DNA from: Malurus cyaneus samueli
Taxonomy: Eukaryota > Chordata > Aves > Passeriformes > Maluridae
Length of the DNA stretch: 64,000 nucleotides
NCBI GenBank assembly: GCA_009741485.1
Contig: CM019230.1
Coordinates: forward strand, 5,800,377-5,864,376
Direction: 5' to 3'
Part shown: piece after piece, positions 36,033 through 52,020 of the stretch
How positions within the stretch are numbered: the stretch's first letter is position 1
Layout: every line of letters starts with the position of its first letter
The notes under the pieces: generated by a model
Told to the model about the DNA's origin: nothing
The model's database searches: none
Seen by the model: only the letters and a program-made list of their open reading frames with translations
Program-made: the position numbers and the translations under genes

Positions 36033-39000
36033 ATGAGCAGCGGCGCGGGCCCCAGCGCCCGGCTGTGCCGCCTGGAGCGCGGTCCGGATGGCTACGGCTT
36101 CCACCTGCACGGCGAGAAGGGCAAGCCCGGCCAGTTCATCCGGCTGGTGGAGGCGGGCTCGCCGGCTGAGCGCTCGGGGCTGCGCGCCGGGGACCGGCTG
36201 CTGGAGGTGGACGGCGAGAACGTGGAGCGGGAGAGCCATCAGCAAGTGGTGGAGCGGATCCGCGCCGCCGCCGGCGCCGTCAGCCTCCTCGTTATAGACT
36301 CGACGGCCGAGGATCAGCTGCCGAAGCAGGGCGGGGCGGGTGCCGAGCCGCCGGTGGTCGGCGGGCAGGCGGTCCCGGTGTCGGTACCGGCGCCGGTGGA
36401 GCCCGCGGCGAGGGAGCCCAGCAGCGGAGACCGGCGGGTAAATGAGCGACCGGGGGACTGGGGCTCGGAAGTTTTCAGGGCGAGAGGTGTTGTGGAGGGA
36501 AGAAGAGGGGTCGCGAGCGCCCGCGTCTGCCCCGGGCATCTTGCGTGGTTTCGGTCTCGATTCTTTCTTTCTCTTTTTGCTTTGCTTTAAACGCGGCTCC
36601 CGAGAAGCCCCGGGTCCTGCCGCGCCCGGCTGCTTTGCCTTTTATATTTTAAATAATTTTTTTCTTTTCTTGACGCTCCAGTCTGCCAGCCTGTCAGTGC
36701 CGGGCGGGGCAGGCGGGCACACCGGGCTGGTTGGACCCATAACTGAGCCCGTTGAGCCCTGGAGCCCTTTGGCCCATCCGTGAGCTGCGGGGCCGGTAAA
36801 ACGGGGTGAGAAAAGTAACAGGGCGAGCTTTGACGTGCCGCTGAGCCCAGGGCTGGGCCGAGGGTGGCACTAACCCACCCCAAAGTACAACAAAAATCAG
36901 TGGCAGAGGAGGCTTCTTCGGGCTGAGACTGCAGATATTGGTGGCAGTCATTCGTGCTCTGAGTATGTCCAGTCTCTTCTGTGGAGTGGAGATAGCAGCG
37001 CCCTTCCCGGGCTGGGGTCTTGATCCTGGCAGTCAGTCCCCACAGATACTTCTTAACTCAGGAATGTCGGCATTAAGCACGCGTGGGAGCGAGCAGTTGC
37101 ACAAACAAAGTGATGTAGAAAGGTGAGGAATTGAGAAATAACTGACCTTTCCTGCCCCAAGCGGTTCCTAAGAAACGCTCTGGGCTCCGGGAGATAACAC
37201 TGCTTTTTATTTACCCAGCAAAGACGTGTTTGTTGTTACAACAGCCCATGTGGACGGCTTCCTGGACAGCAGCCTCTTGGTGTCCCCAGTGTGAGGAACC
37301 TTCTGGGGAAATCTTATGACTTGTTCCCAGAGAGGTTGGTGCAGTGGAGCCTTCCCAGTGTGGATGCTGAGCCCCCAGGCAGACCTTGGTGCCTCACTGA
37401 GCTGTTGTCACGTAGGGTTTTGCTGAGGATCATGTGGTTTTGAGCCGTTTCTCCTCTTGGACTTTAGCCTTGTGCTTGTTGTCCCTGGTTGGGCTGATCC
37501 AGTGCAAGCACAGCTTGCATCCCTGTCTGGCTATAGCATCACTCCAGCACCTCCTTGATGGGCTTATTTGGGTGGGAACAGCCAGGCTCTATCCCTGTGC
37601 TGTCTCTCTTGCTCTCTGTCCCCTGTGTTGTCCCGTGTCCCTCGGGTCTGGCCCCGTGCCGGTCTCCGGTGCTGCCCCACGCGGGGAGAACGTGCTTGCT
37701 CTCCCGTATGTCACGATGCCAGCGCTCCCTCAGGGCTAGCGAGACCGTCTGTGCTCTGCTTTCCGCTCCCAGACCTCTCCATGGGCTGGGAAAAATAAAA
37801 GGGATGTTGTTAATGTAGCTTGGGTGAGTCCCCTGCCAGGTTTGGGGGGCTGAGGATGCGCTGTCTCCGGGGAGGATGGAGCCCTGACATGCTGTGGGAC
37901 AGTTCTCCACTCATTGTGTTGGCAGGTGTGATGGCAGGGGCTTGGCAAGCTGAAAATACCCCACAAGTTTTTGGGGAACAGCCCTAGCTGGAGGTACCCT
38001 ACAGGCTTTGGAGGGAAAAACTTGGCTGGAGATTCCCCAGAATCTTGGGGAGCAGGCTCATGCGCAGCTCGTGCACAGTTACTACTGGCGGTTTCTCTCC
38101 TCACCAGGAAGCAGGTGACACGGGTGACATTGCCACCAGGCCCCGGACGGTTTCTCAACAGGTAGCAGCCGGAAATCTTGCGGTTGAGGGCAGGGCCCGC
38201 TGGAAAGGCAAGTGGGTTTGGAGACATCGCCCCGGCCAGGCGCCCACCAAGCCGGGTGGGAAGATGCCGGGCGGGATGCCGAGCCAAGCCGGCGCAGGCA
38301 GAGAGGGATTTCTCTGCAGTGAGGCAGGAACACACTGGTGGCCTGTTCTCGGGCCGCTGGCAAGCAGCCGGTGCCGGCTGCCCCCTCCCCCAGCAGCCCC
38401 ATCCCGGCTCTGTGGGTTGGTGGGATTCTCTGGGGTCACAAGGAAAGCGGGAGATTTGCACGTGTCAGAGTTCTGTTTGCTTTATTGGGCTGGACTTGCC
38501 TTTATTTGTTTAACAAGCCTGGAGACGCTCAGAAGCTGGGAGAGCTGCCTGTGGTGAGCAATGTTTAACGTCTCCCACTTCCAGCAGGATCCATTGTCTC
38601 TCCAAACCCTGCTGGGTCCTGCATGATTGGGACCCCCTGTGCCTTGGGGGGCTTGGACACCCCCATAAATCCCTGTGGTAGTTGCAGGGGACTTGTCATG
38701 GGATTCCTTTTCATTCCTATGAACCCTGGGTGTCCAAATCTTCCCTGATTTTGCGGTGGAGGTTTTGAGGTTCCCTGGGGAGCTGCTCCACGCACCCCTG
38801 AGCCAGCACGGTGACAGTTTCACACCCCTGAGGCCAGTCCCATTTCCTGGGGCCCTGTGCCGTGGGGGTGTCCCCTTCCTCAGGAGCTGTGACAGTTTAT
38901 CTCCCCCACCTTCATTTCCGGAGGCTTCAGCTGCTCGGGAGTGTCTTGAGAAAGTTTCATGCAAACGACACGGTGCTCCCAGGGTAGCACCCTGCTACCA

Positions 39001-42000
39001 GGGCAAGGCACTTGCTACCAGCCCCGGGCTTCCCTCTTGCAAATTTAATCTTAAATTAGAGCCCTCCCCGCCACCAAGATTCATCCTTTCTTGTAAAACC
39101 TGAGTGAGCCTCACAGAGCTAGGTTTCACAGCATAACAGGGAGCAGTTCCCCCGGCATCGGGAGCATTGCACTGAGGGTAGCTGGTGTTTAATTAGGAAA
39201 TGAATTAAATTTCCTCTCAAGGCAGCTGCATGAAAAGCAGCTCCAGTCAAACAGGACGTGACAGGGATGCTGCAAGGAGGCTGCTTTGCATCCCCTTTGT
39301 ATGAAGCCCGAATGTGTGCGCCAGATTTTGGGACCCGTGTGAATTTGCTGGCCCAGGCGTCCTCAGAGCTGCTGTGTTTCTCTTTGAGTAACCGGGCTTG
39401 ATGCTGCTTGTAGGGCTGCAGGGAACTGCCTGGAACTTGAGGCTTCAAAAGCTGTCCCGAAATTGCTGTTGGGGGGCTTGGAAATGGAGAGCAAATCCTG
39501 ACACACTGTGCAGTTGGGGTCCTCACAATCTGGGATTGCTGGTCCTGCCAGGCGGAGGGAGAAGCATCCGGGTGTGCCCCAAATCCCGTTCCAGGGTAGG
39601 AATAGCGGTGCCATGCTGCAGAGCTCCTCATCCCAAACGGGCATCTCTGCAGACAAATGCCCCTCTGCCTGCCCTGGGTGTGGAGCAGAGGTTTGCCTGT
39701 GCTGGGGGCTGATTCCAGCTTCCCCCGCTGCCCTCCCCAAGAGAGGTTGTAATTGCTTATAACGAGGCTCTGCCAGCTAATCCGTGTCCCAGCGTGGCGG
39801 GAGAGCTGCTGGCCTTGCAGGAGAGGATGCAGCAGCTTAGAGAAATTAGGGGCATTTCCGCTGTCCTGCTGCCCAGCTTCCAGATCCACAGCCACGGGTC
39901 TTCTCTGCTTCACGGGTGTTTGCCCCAAACCTTCTTGCCTCATGTTGCTCAGCCCAAAGGGGATTTTGGGGTTGCAAGGCTGCCCTGCAGTGGGGTGCTT
40001 GCCCCATGGACAGGCAGGATACAGCTGCAGGAGGATCGGATGCGTTTGTTTTCCTCTCTGGGAGGCAGAATGGTGCCTGCCCACAGGGTTTCTGCTGGCA
40101 CTGGAGATTTGGGGAGGGCACAGGCAGCCTGGCACGCTGGACAGCCACTGGTGGGGGGATGATGTGGGGCCGGGTCACAGCTCGGCCGGGCTGCCCTCGC
40201 ACCGAGTGCTGCTGCCTTGGCCAGCTGCCTTTGCATGATCACTGCCTCCCTCACTGCTCTGACCTCTCCCTGTGTCCTGAGACATCTGTCCACCCCGCAG
40301 GGCTTCCCATCCCCCCTCCCAAAAATTCATGGCACCATCATCTCAGGGAGCTCAGGCTGCCAGGGCTTTGTTGGTAGGGGTGGGAGCGAAGCCCTCCCTC
40401 CTCCTCCTCGCCCGGGAGCGCTGCCAGCACCGCTTGCTGGGTGCTCCCTCCGGCTTTGTCCCGAGCTATCGGCGTGGAGGAACCCCTCAGTGCTGCCAAG
40501 GGCACTGGGAGCGTGGGTGCTCCAGAGCCTGAACCCCCTGCTCGGGGTCGGGCAAGGGCAGAGACCCGGGGAGGTGCTGCCTTCCTCCAGGCTGCAGCAG
40601 CTCCTGCCTTTTGTCCTTATTTTGTGTATTGTTTATCCCCATCATTGCTTGGGATTGCTGCCTGGGTGGAGGATGCTGTCACACCCTGTGAACCTGCTGC
40701 CACCCGGGCACGGCGGGGACCGAAGGGACGAAGTCGAGGGGGTCACAATCCTCCACCCAGCATGGCAATCCACAGCTGGGCTGTTACACTGGGCATGTGG
40801 AGCTGCGACACGTGGAGAGCGGGTCCTGTGTGCCCAGGCTGAGGCATCCCAGGATCACCTTCGCTCCTGGCGGATGTGCTGGGTGCTGCCTGCACCTCCC
40901 TTCCCGGGGCGTTGTCGAGTGGTGCTGGGGTGACAGCCGGCCTTGACTGTGAAGGAAGGCGTTGTGCAAGAGGATGGGGCTTTATCGGGGCTTTATCTCA
41001 GCGTTCGGCTTAGCAATTGTAAATGCGTCACCCCGGCCCGTGCGGGCCCTGTGGCTCTTCAGTGCTGGCAGATATGGGGTGTCAGCACCCCAGGACCCAG
41101 GTTTTCCTGGCAGTGGGCAAAGGGGATTTCATGGCAAGAAGCAAGAGTGCTGTGAAGGGCATAAAGAACAGCACAGGGCAGGTGTGGGAGGGCAAATTCC
41201 TTCAGTGAATGTCCTCAGTGATGTTGTGGGTACCAACAGAGAAAAGATTATCTCGGGTGAAAGAATAAATACTAACCCCCTTGGTGAGGAATATTCCAGC
41301 AGTTTGAGTGAGGCTTGGCTGCTGGGAGAGCCTGACCAAAGCCCAGGGTCTGGTGTTAAGGTGGGAGCAAATAATTTTATATATAAATGGTGCTGGGGTC
41401 AGAGCAGTTCTGACAGTGCCACATGCAGGTGTCTGGTTTGTGTCACTTCATTTCTCTGATGCTTCCTGGGCATCCCACTCCCTGCTGGGTGAGCAAAGGC
41501 AGTTCCTGTGTGCCGGGCTCCTGGAGATGCTTCTGCTTCTTCCTCTTGGCGCAGGGAGCTAAAAGGGTGCCAGGTGGGCCAAGTGCGTGGCCGTGGCTGC
41601 CCCAGCAGGGTTCCCCAGCTCCAGGTACTGGTGGATCCACAGGCCATGGTGAACTCAGGTGCAGACAAGCTGGGTGTTGCCTCCTGGAGAGGTCAATGTC
41701 GCAGTCGCGCCACCCTGGTGGAGCTGGTTTCTGTTTTTCAATCGTGGAAGGTCACACCGGGGCACGGAGGTAGCTCAGCGTTAGGGCTGCTCTGTCTGGA
41801 TTCCAGCTGCCTGCCCGAGCCCTGTGTGCCCCTTCTCTGCTGGCAGTGGCTCTGGGGTGCTCTGGGGTGGGGGATCTCCCTGGTCCCATGGCTGGGCTTG
41901 CCGTGGAGAGGGGCTACAGCTGGCAAGGGGGTGATGGAGGGGACCTGTGCCAGTGGCTGAAACCTCTCCGGTGGCCAAAGCCTCCTGAGTGGAATGGGGT

Positions 42001-44861
42001 GGAGTGGGGGTGCTGCCCTTCCTCCTCCACCTTCATGGCAGTTGCAATCCTGATCCCAAAAGGAAGAGCGTGGTCCGGGAATACACACATAATAATATGT
42101 TTCTTCAATGTTTTGCTGCAATCAGTGTGCCCTGCACCTAATTAATTAATTAGAGCCCAGGATCATAAGGTGTTTGGCACCCTGCATCCTATCTCAGGGT
42201 GTCAGTAGCTGCAGGTGGCCGCCCGAGGATGGTGTCCCTGCCACTCCAGCAGCCATCTGGGCTTCCTGGTGCTGTCCCTGCGTTTTGGGGGATCCAGGGA
42301 CGGTTCACCTACAGATTGTCCCCATTGCAGGAGGAGCTGAGACCTCGGCTGTGCCGCATGAAGAAGGGCCCCGATGGCTACGGCTTCAACCTGCACAGTG
42401 ACAAGAGCCGCCCGGGGCAGTACGTGCGCGCCGTCGACCCCGGCTCGCCGGCTGAGGCAGCAGGGCTGGCACCCCAGGACCGCATCATCGAGGTATGCTG
42501 GGCTGGGGGGAGGTTTGAGAGAAGCTTGGCTCTCCCTCTCATCCCTGGGGGTGACAGCTGCCCTTGGCCCCGAAGGCACACAGTGTCCCTGGAGCCGGCG
42601 GTGACTCACAGCACAGCCACCCGACCTGCACCAGCCTGCCAGTCCCCACCCAGAGGTGCAGCACTCTGCAGGACTGGGGCTGAGCACTAATTAGCTGGCT
42701 GGGGGTTAATTAGCGGTAGCACTGTCCTCTGTCCCTGGGATGCTCCTGGGCAGGGCAGGCTGGGGACAAGGTGTGCGATGGTCGTGAGTCCTGCCAGGTG
42801 TGACCGGGGTGGGGATGGGCTCAGGTTTGTGCCAGGGATGATGATCCATGAGGGCAAGGACCTACTGAATCCCAACCCTGCTGTCACCAGGGTGTGGGGC
42901 TGCTGCCTCTTCTGGGGTGAAGCTTTTGGGGTTTCCAACCATGGCATGGCATAAGAGCTTTGTGTCTTGGCCATCTTCTGTGCCAGCCCCAGATCCATGT
43001 CCTGCTGGGAGTTCCCTGCCAGCTTTGCCTGTTCAGTCCCATGCTAATCACTCAGAGGAAAATCTGCTTTTAATGAGGTTTTCCTGGCTTCACTGCTAAT
43101 CCCTGCGAGGCTGTGAATGCCTGTGGGGGCTGTGGGGTGGCCGTGGTGGGATTGTGACTGGCACCAAGGCTGGTACCCAACCCCTCCATGGTGCTCCCAA
43201 GGGATGGGTGTCCCCTGGCTCCAGTGGTGATGTGGTGCCTGCAGGTGAACGGTGTGTGCATGGAGGGCAAGCAGCACAGTGACGTGGTGGCAGCCATCAA
43301 GGCGAGCGGTGACGAGACCAGGCTGCTAGTGGTGGACGTCCTCACGGATGAATTCTTCAAGAAGTGCAAGGTGGTGCCCTCGGAACAGCACCTGACAGGT
43401 GGGCTAGGGGTTGTGCTGCTGGGAGGGGTTTGTGCCACCTCTGCTGGCTCTGTGTCACCTTGTCACCCAATCTAAGGGTGCTGAGCTCTGGGAGGTGAAG
43501 ATTTCATCACCCTGGGGCCAAGCAGAGTCACCTGGCTTTGGTGTCCCCCTGCCTGGCCAAGGGCCCCGTGCTGGGCTGGTGGGGCTGACAAGGGCAGGTT
43601 TATGGCCCTGGGTTGCACTTTGACAGGGTTTATGGCTTGGGGAGTGAACAGGGAGGAACTTCGTTCCCCCGTGTGGCCCCCTCCCTGCTGTCACAGTGGT
43701 CCCCATGAGGATGGGGAGGGGTCTCACTGGGCTGCCATCATGGGGCTGTGTCTGGCGGCCTCCCCCAGTGCCACGGGGATGGCTGCAATGGGTGGTTAAA
43801 AAATTGAGGACCTGGCCAGATCCTGGGCAGTGCTGTGTGAGCATTGGCCATGTACAGCCTTGGCTTGGCACCCACTGGCAAGGGGACAAAGCAAACACAT
43901 CCTCACCCAGTGCCCTTGTCCTTATCCCACAGGTCCCTTGCCAGAACCCGTTGCCAATGGTGACATAGGGAAGGTAAGAGCCTCATGTTGATTCCATCTG
44001 TGCCCATCTCCAGGCAGGGACCCTCCTGTTCAGGTGTTCCCCTCTGCCCGTGGGTGGATGATGCCACCAGACACCAGAGTGCCCCCAGACTGCCACACAA
44101 GAGCTGCTGCCGCTGGAATGGGGACTGGGAACTGGTGCCCTGCAGGAGGGGGGTGTTGAGTGCCATGGTGGTGGCCGCATTGCCTCTTTTCCTCCTTTTT
44201 TGCCTCCTGATGCTCCAGGGCTAGGGTGCTTCTGCAGGGAAGTGGCAGCCAGCCCTGCAGCTTCCCTCCTCCTCCCGATCCCGTTAAAGCCAGAGCAGTC
44301 AGGCTGGGGTTTAATCCTTCCCCGCCCTGGATGGGCAGCGCTGGAGGTATTTATGTGCCTGGAGCTTGCAGGGGATTACTGCGGGGAGGATGGATTTCAT
44401 GGCCCCCTGGGTGGGACTTGCAGCTCTGGGGGTTGTTCTGAAGCCCCAGGGCTGGAGCTCACACTGCCTCTTGCTCCCTCCAGGAAAACGGTGCAGAGCC
44501 ACGGTCCAACTCGGTGTCTGAGAGCCCATCCAGCCCCGCGCCGCTGGCCGTGTCCAACTCCAGCGACACCCACAGCGAGGTAGGGCTGGGAACACCGGGG
44601 GGAGGCAGAGGCTGGGACGCAGGGTCTGGGCTGAGCCCTCACTATGGGGCTGTTCTGTGGGGTTATGGTGGGGCTGACACTGCCTCTCACCTCCAGCCCC
44701 ACGCACAGGAGGGTGACAAGCGCCATTCAGCATCCGGCTCCCTCCTGGACCTGGACATCCCGCTGGCCGTGGCCAAGGAGCGGGCGCACCAGAAGCGCAC
44801 CAGCAAGAGGGCACCCCAGATGGACTGGAGCAAGAAAAACGAACTGTTCAGCAACCTGTGA
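36033..44861 (+). CDS. NHERF1: NHERF1 (EBP50), two-PDZ scaffold protein
   Basis: Coding exons: 36033-36437, 42331-42492, 43245-43398, 43933-43973, 44484-44579, 44697-44861; phases agree and the total is 340 codons plus stop (human SLC9A3R1 358 aa). The protein links apical membrane transporters and receptors, such as NHE3, CFTR and the PTH receptor, to ezrin and actin. PDZ1 (about 11-91) has the [12 protein letters not shown] binding loop in exon 1. PDZ2 (about 142-222) has [11 protein letters not shown] in exons 2-3. A serine-rich linker lies in exon 5, and the C-terminal ezrin-binding helix (KERAHQKR...[13 protein letters not shown]) ends in FSNL, which in mammals can fold back onto PDZ2. 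The linker after PDZ1 is proline/alanine-rich and less like the mammalian one. Six-exon structure as in mammals; no disruption seen. Confidence 0.97.
36438..42330 (+). other. NHERF1 intron 1
   Basis: A 5.9 kb intron with nothing certain inside. A short TATATATAAA word is at about 41378-41387. No conserved exon, tRNA or transposon protein is seen. Confidence 0.6.
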
Positions 44862-45785
44862 AGGCCCCGGGGCGGGGTGAGGGTCTTCTAGCCCCACCCA
44901 GCCTTGTACCCACCTCTCCTGCACTCCTCTCTCCCCTGCCACAGACTCCTGAAGGGGATGTGGGGCTGCTCCCACCACCCTGAGCCGAGTGCTGGGGTTT
45001 GGTGGCCAGTGAGCATCCCTGCAGAGGGGTCCTGGGTGAGGAGGTTGGGCTAGAGAGAGCTGGGGGTGCTGGGGGTGCCCCCTCCCAAAAGCTCACCCCC
45101 AGGGTGCTCCTCCAGCCCTGCCTTGAAGCCCTGCACACCTTGGCAGGCACAAGCAGGGGTAGGGGAGGGATCCAGGATTTGGGGTGACCTAGTGCCCAAC
45201 AGTCCTGGTCCCTGCTGTTCCCTAGTTTTTTTCCCCACCCCAAATCCCATCTCCATTTGAACCACCCCCCCAAATTACCCTTTAACTGCAAAACCTGAGG
45301 CTTTTAGTGACTTCCACCACACCCCACCTGCCCAGCCACTGACCACAGCCAGGGTGCTTGACCCTGGCCTGGCAAGCTCCGTCCACGATGACCCTGTCCC
45401 TTTGCCTCTTCAGGTGCAAGGAGGGGTACGGGTGCCCAGCATTGGGGAATGCCCAGCACCCTGCCCTGGGGAAATTTTGGGAGAGGAGAGGGTGTCTGGA
45501 GCCAGCACAGCAAGCAATAATAGTCTCCTTTGCTCCTGCACACTCCCGGAGACAGAGCCGATCAGGGTTTGAATCCAACACTGTGTAATTTAAAGGCTTC
45601 TCATAGACTTTTTTTTCTGAAATAAGTGTTTTTCCAATCACATCATTTATTTTTTTTAACTGTATTTTGTGGAAATTCTTCCTGTGGATGTTTTGTTTCC
45701 ATGTGCTGCAATCAGGTGTTGTACTGTTGAGCTCAAGAGAAATTCTGTTTATTGGAATAAACCTTCCTGACTTCACCAATCTGGT
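44862..45785 (+). other. NHERF1: NHERF1 3' untranslated region and poly(A) signal
   Basis: Non-coding sequence after the stop. AATAAA at 45756-45761 is the best poly(A) signal, preceded by an AT-rich, T-run stretch (45600-45680). The 3' UTR would be about 0.9 kb. Confidence 0.7.
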
Positions 45786-48205
45786 TTAAAGCTAAATCCT
45801 TCCAGAGCCTGAGGGGCTCTCAGGGTCTGCTGTGCACAGGGGCTGGGGGAAGAGGCAGGTAGCTGGGGGACACTGGGCAAGGTTTGAGTGCCCTCAGCAC
45901 CTGATGGGGCCAGGTTGGGGGAGTTGGGGAGGCACCGGCTGGTCCCAGTGGGGGTTAATGCCTCAGGGTGATTAATGGGCTCTAATCCCCCGGAGAGTGC
46001 AGGGGGGGTGATGCAAAGCTCTAATCTGGGTCTGCTAGCCAGGCTGTAGCTCTGCTGGGGGCAGCCCAGATGTTGCCCCAGACCCTATAAGGGGTTTTGG
46101 GGTGAGCCTGGGTTGCACCTGGGTTGAGGGAAGGCAGGGGGGTCGATGACGAGAGGGGTGCTTGTCCCTCTAAATGGATAGATCTAGCCCTGGGTGGCTC
46201 AGCAGGGCCAGGCTGGTGGCTGCCCTGGGGACAAGGCAGGGCTGTGCTTGGCCTCTGGTATCTTCACTTCTTCCCCTTCTGCACACTCTTGTTTTGTGCT
46301 CCAAACCCCAAAAAAGCTCTCCACCCGAGCACACGAGTGGTTACACATCTCTGCACCTCAAATGACACTCAGGTGACAAAGTGCCACCACATTTCTGGGG
46401 GCTGTGCAGGCTGTCACTTCCCCCTGGAAACTGGGGGAGCTCATTCCAACCTGTCTCATCCTCCAAAGCTGTGTCCTCTGAGCGAAGGTGAGCCCCCATC
46501 CCCTCTTTTCCCATCCTCATCCCACTGGAGCAGCAGGACCCCCCTACCTGGGATGGACACCCCATGCAGGGCAGGACTGGGGACACCCAGTGGGTCCCAG
46601 CAGCATCTTTTGCCTCTTGGACTGGTTCTCTGTGGGAACCCCGTTTGAGCCCTGCCGGGATTCCTCCCCCAGCCTTTGGGGCGGGCTGAGCTGCGGGACA
46701 GACCCAACTTTGTTTTGGGTTGCCAGGGAAAGGCTGTTCCCAGCCGCCCGTGGAGCCGGGGCAGCGCTGGCGTTGCCGGGGACCGGGGATGCCAATGGGG
46801 CCCTCGCTGGCTCCAGAGCAACCGGCTGGGCACGGCGAGCTGCCACAGGAACCACCCTGCTCTTTCTCCCTGCCAGCAGAGGTTACAGGAAATTATTTTT
46901 TCCCACCTTAGCAGGGTTTTAGGGAAGCAAATCCCAGCCCAGCTACGTCTCTCCTGCCAGTTTGGCCTTGCTCCTCTGGCAGAGGGATGAAACGCTCCAC
47001 GGAAGGAGCAGCAGAGCCAGCAGTTCACCCAGCAGGTTCTGCAAATCTTGTTCTGGAGGACTGAATCCACTCCTGCCTGCAGCAGGTGACGAGGAGCAGG
47101 AGGATTAGCAGCCTTGTCATGGTAATCCCAGCGGGAAGTAGAGCTGCTCTTCCCTTTATTACCACACAAAGCTTTCCCTGCAACTAAATCCACACTAAAT
47201 ACTTGTTGTTTAAAATGCCATGATACACTGTTCCCACGCTTGGCTTTAATATTAGTCACACGAATCGTGTATTTAAATTAGCTAAAATTGGAAAACCAAA
47301 GCCCCCAGGCCCTAAAAATACAGGCACAGCAACACTAAAAATTCCACAGACTGCTCATCTCCAATAAAAATATCCCTGGGCAAATCTGAAAGTTATTACC
47401 TGATCCTGAATCACTGAAACACATAATTTCTGGTCTAGGATTAGCCATTACAGCTGCTATTACAGTGGAAAAACACACAGGAGCATCAGTTATCCTTCTT
47501 ACCTTCTGCCCTCTCGTCTTAGCAGCTTCCCTGTGGTGGACAGTATGTGTAGGGCAGGAGAGGTCAGGCTGAGTAACTGCACAGGGAACTTTGTCCAGTG
47601 GGAGTCAGGCAAGCGCCTCTTTTTCATCCACAGAGCTCAGATCTGCTGCAGCAGAGGCTGGATAACTCCTGCCCTAAATATATCTGCCCCAATGTGACAC
47701 ATTTCTCCCACAATCATCTTAGTGCAGAGCAGCAAACGCAGCCTCCAGGCTCAGCAGAGCAAGTCCTGAGTTGCTGCAAGAAGGGAGCTGTCTCCTTTCT
47801 GTGGGTTCTCCTCCTTGCTTTCATCAAAGTAGTCAGGGAGAATGAAGTGGAACATCCCTTCACTGCTGGCCCGAGTTTTCCAGCCCTGAAGCTCAACGGG
47901 GTTTGTTTCAGGAGCCTCTTGCAGCTCTCAGCCCCCTCATCGTGGTGGGGCTCAGCTCTAGTCTCGATCAGCCAATATCAATATGATTTCCATCATATTA
48001 ACTCGCCCTTCAGTTGTGCTCAGCCACATCTGGGATTCTCCCTGCCAGGACCCAGCAGTGCTCCCCTGCAACCCACCAAACCTCAGGAAATTGGTTTTAA
48101 AGAGCCTCTGCTATGCTTTACAACTTCTAAATCACTCTTTGAGCAGCCAAAGTGAGCAGCTGAGCCCCACATGGTGCTCAGACACTCAAATCTTCGTGAT
48201 TTTCT
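45786..48205. other. NHERF1-NAT9 tail-to-tail intergenic region
   Basis: The two genes converge here. I see no exon, RNA gene or transposon protein. The right half is AT-richer than the left. Confidence 0.5.
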
Positions 48206-48581
48206 TTTATTCAAGAGTAAAAAGACAGAGCTGCCAGTATATGAGACTTCCTCTCTGAAAAATCCTCAGTTAAGAGCACTGACAGAAGTTTCTGTCTGTC
48301 CAGGAATCAATTGCTGGTGCTTTTAGGCTCTGCTGGAACAGCACATTGATGTTACAATCATTCCTAGCCAAACCTGTGAGTTAGTGTCTGTTCCCCCAGT
48401 CCAAATTTCAGACAGTAATCCTGGCTGGCGCAGCAAAGTGCAAAGTTGACAAGATGACAAAGCAGCTGAAGGAGACAGATGAAAACAGCTCCAGTGCAAT
48501 CATTGCTTGCTCACTAGTGTCCCTCACACCCAGACCTTGCAATAACATCCAACATCTCCCTGGAAAGCCTGCGTGTGTCTG
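48206..48581 (-). terminator. NAT9: NAT9 3' UTR with poly(A) signal
   Basis: AATAAA on the minus strand (TTTATT at 48206-48211) lies about 370 nt past the NAT9 stop, a normal position for a vertebrate poly(A) signal. No other canonical signal is nearer to the stop. Confidence 0.55.
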
Positions 48582-51256
<2,675 letters not shown>

Positions 51257-51479
51257 GGCCTCTGCACGGACAGAGACACCCGACAGCCCACTCCGTGTCC
51301 CCGGCGCGGCCCAGGGATGGGGCAGCGCGGCCTGGAGCCTTTCGGGAGCCAGCGGCGGCTCTCAGTGTGCGGATCTCCCAGGTCGCAGCAATCCCCTCGC
51401 ATTAACACGCTTAAATCCCTGTTCCAGCATCTCAACGGGACCCCCGGGACCGGGGGGGATCCGGTGCTGAGGGGAACCG

Positions 51480-52020
51480 GCACGGGAGGTCACGTGTACC
51501 TGCCGTGCCCCCTTCCACGCACGCGCAGAGATCCACGTGCCTCCCAAACACTGATCGTGTGACGTCATCGCCCCGCCCCTGCGCGACTCCGCCCCTTACG
51601 TCACTATTAGCCCCCGCCCTCCTGGCCCCGCCCCATCATTCATTGCCCCGCCTTTGCCTCTTCCCCGCCCCTCCCGTGACCCAATCGCGGTTGGCGCCTT
51701 CATCCCGTCTCCGCCCCTGCTCATCCTCGCCCCACCCTTGTTTCCACTGGACCCGCCCCTTCCCAGCGAGGCCCCGCCTCCTCTGCCCCACCCATTAGTT
51801 TCCCTGCCACGCCCCTCTCTGGCCACGCCCACCCATGCTCCCGCCCCGTTGGCCCGCCCCCTTTTCTTCACCCAATCGCAGTCGGCGCCTTCACCCCGTC
51901 CGCCCGCGAGCCGGTCACGTGGGCGGAAGGCCCCGCGCGAGGCGGCGCGTGCGCGTGAGTGCCCCGCGCGCCGGGGGCGGGGCCGCCGGCACGAGCCGCT
52001 GCCGCTGCGCCGGTGAGGGG
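51480..52020. promoter_or_regulatory. Bidirectional NAT9/TMEM104 promoter
   Basis: A GC-box-rich (CCGCCCC) island without TATA lies between divergent genes. It has CRE TGACGTCA at 51560-51567 and a CRE-like TTACGTCA at 51597-51604. CCAAT boxes lie at 51681 and 51872 within a 31-bp repeat (51679-51709 and 51870-51900, 28/31 identical: ACCCAATCGC...GGCGCCTTCA...CCGTC). An E-box CACGTG is at 51916-51921. CRE, CCAAT and GC boxes are usual in housekeeping bidirectional promoters. NAT9 likely starts at about 51.3-51.55 kb (minus) and TMEM104 at about 51.95 kb (plus). Confidence 0.8.
51950..52012 (+). other. TMEM104: Probable non-coding first exon of TMEM104
   Basis: GC-rich sequence ending in CTGCGCCG followed by a strong donor GTGAGG at 52013. 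The coding start at 53382 lies one base after an acceptor (CCATCTCCAG), so a 5' UTR exon upstream is required, and this is the best placed one. The exact start is unknown. Confidence 0.5.
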
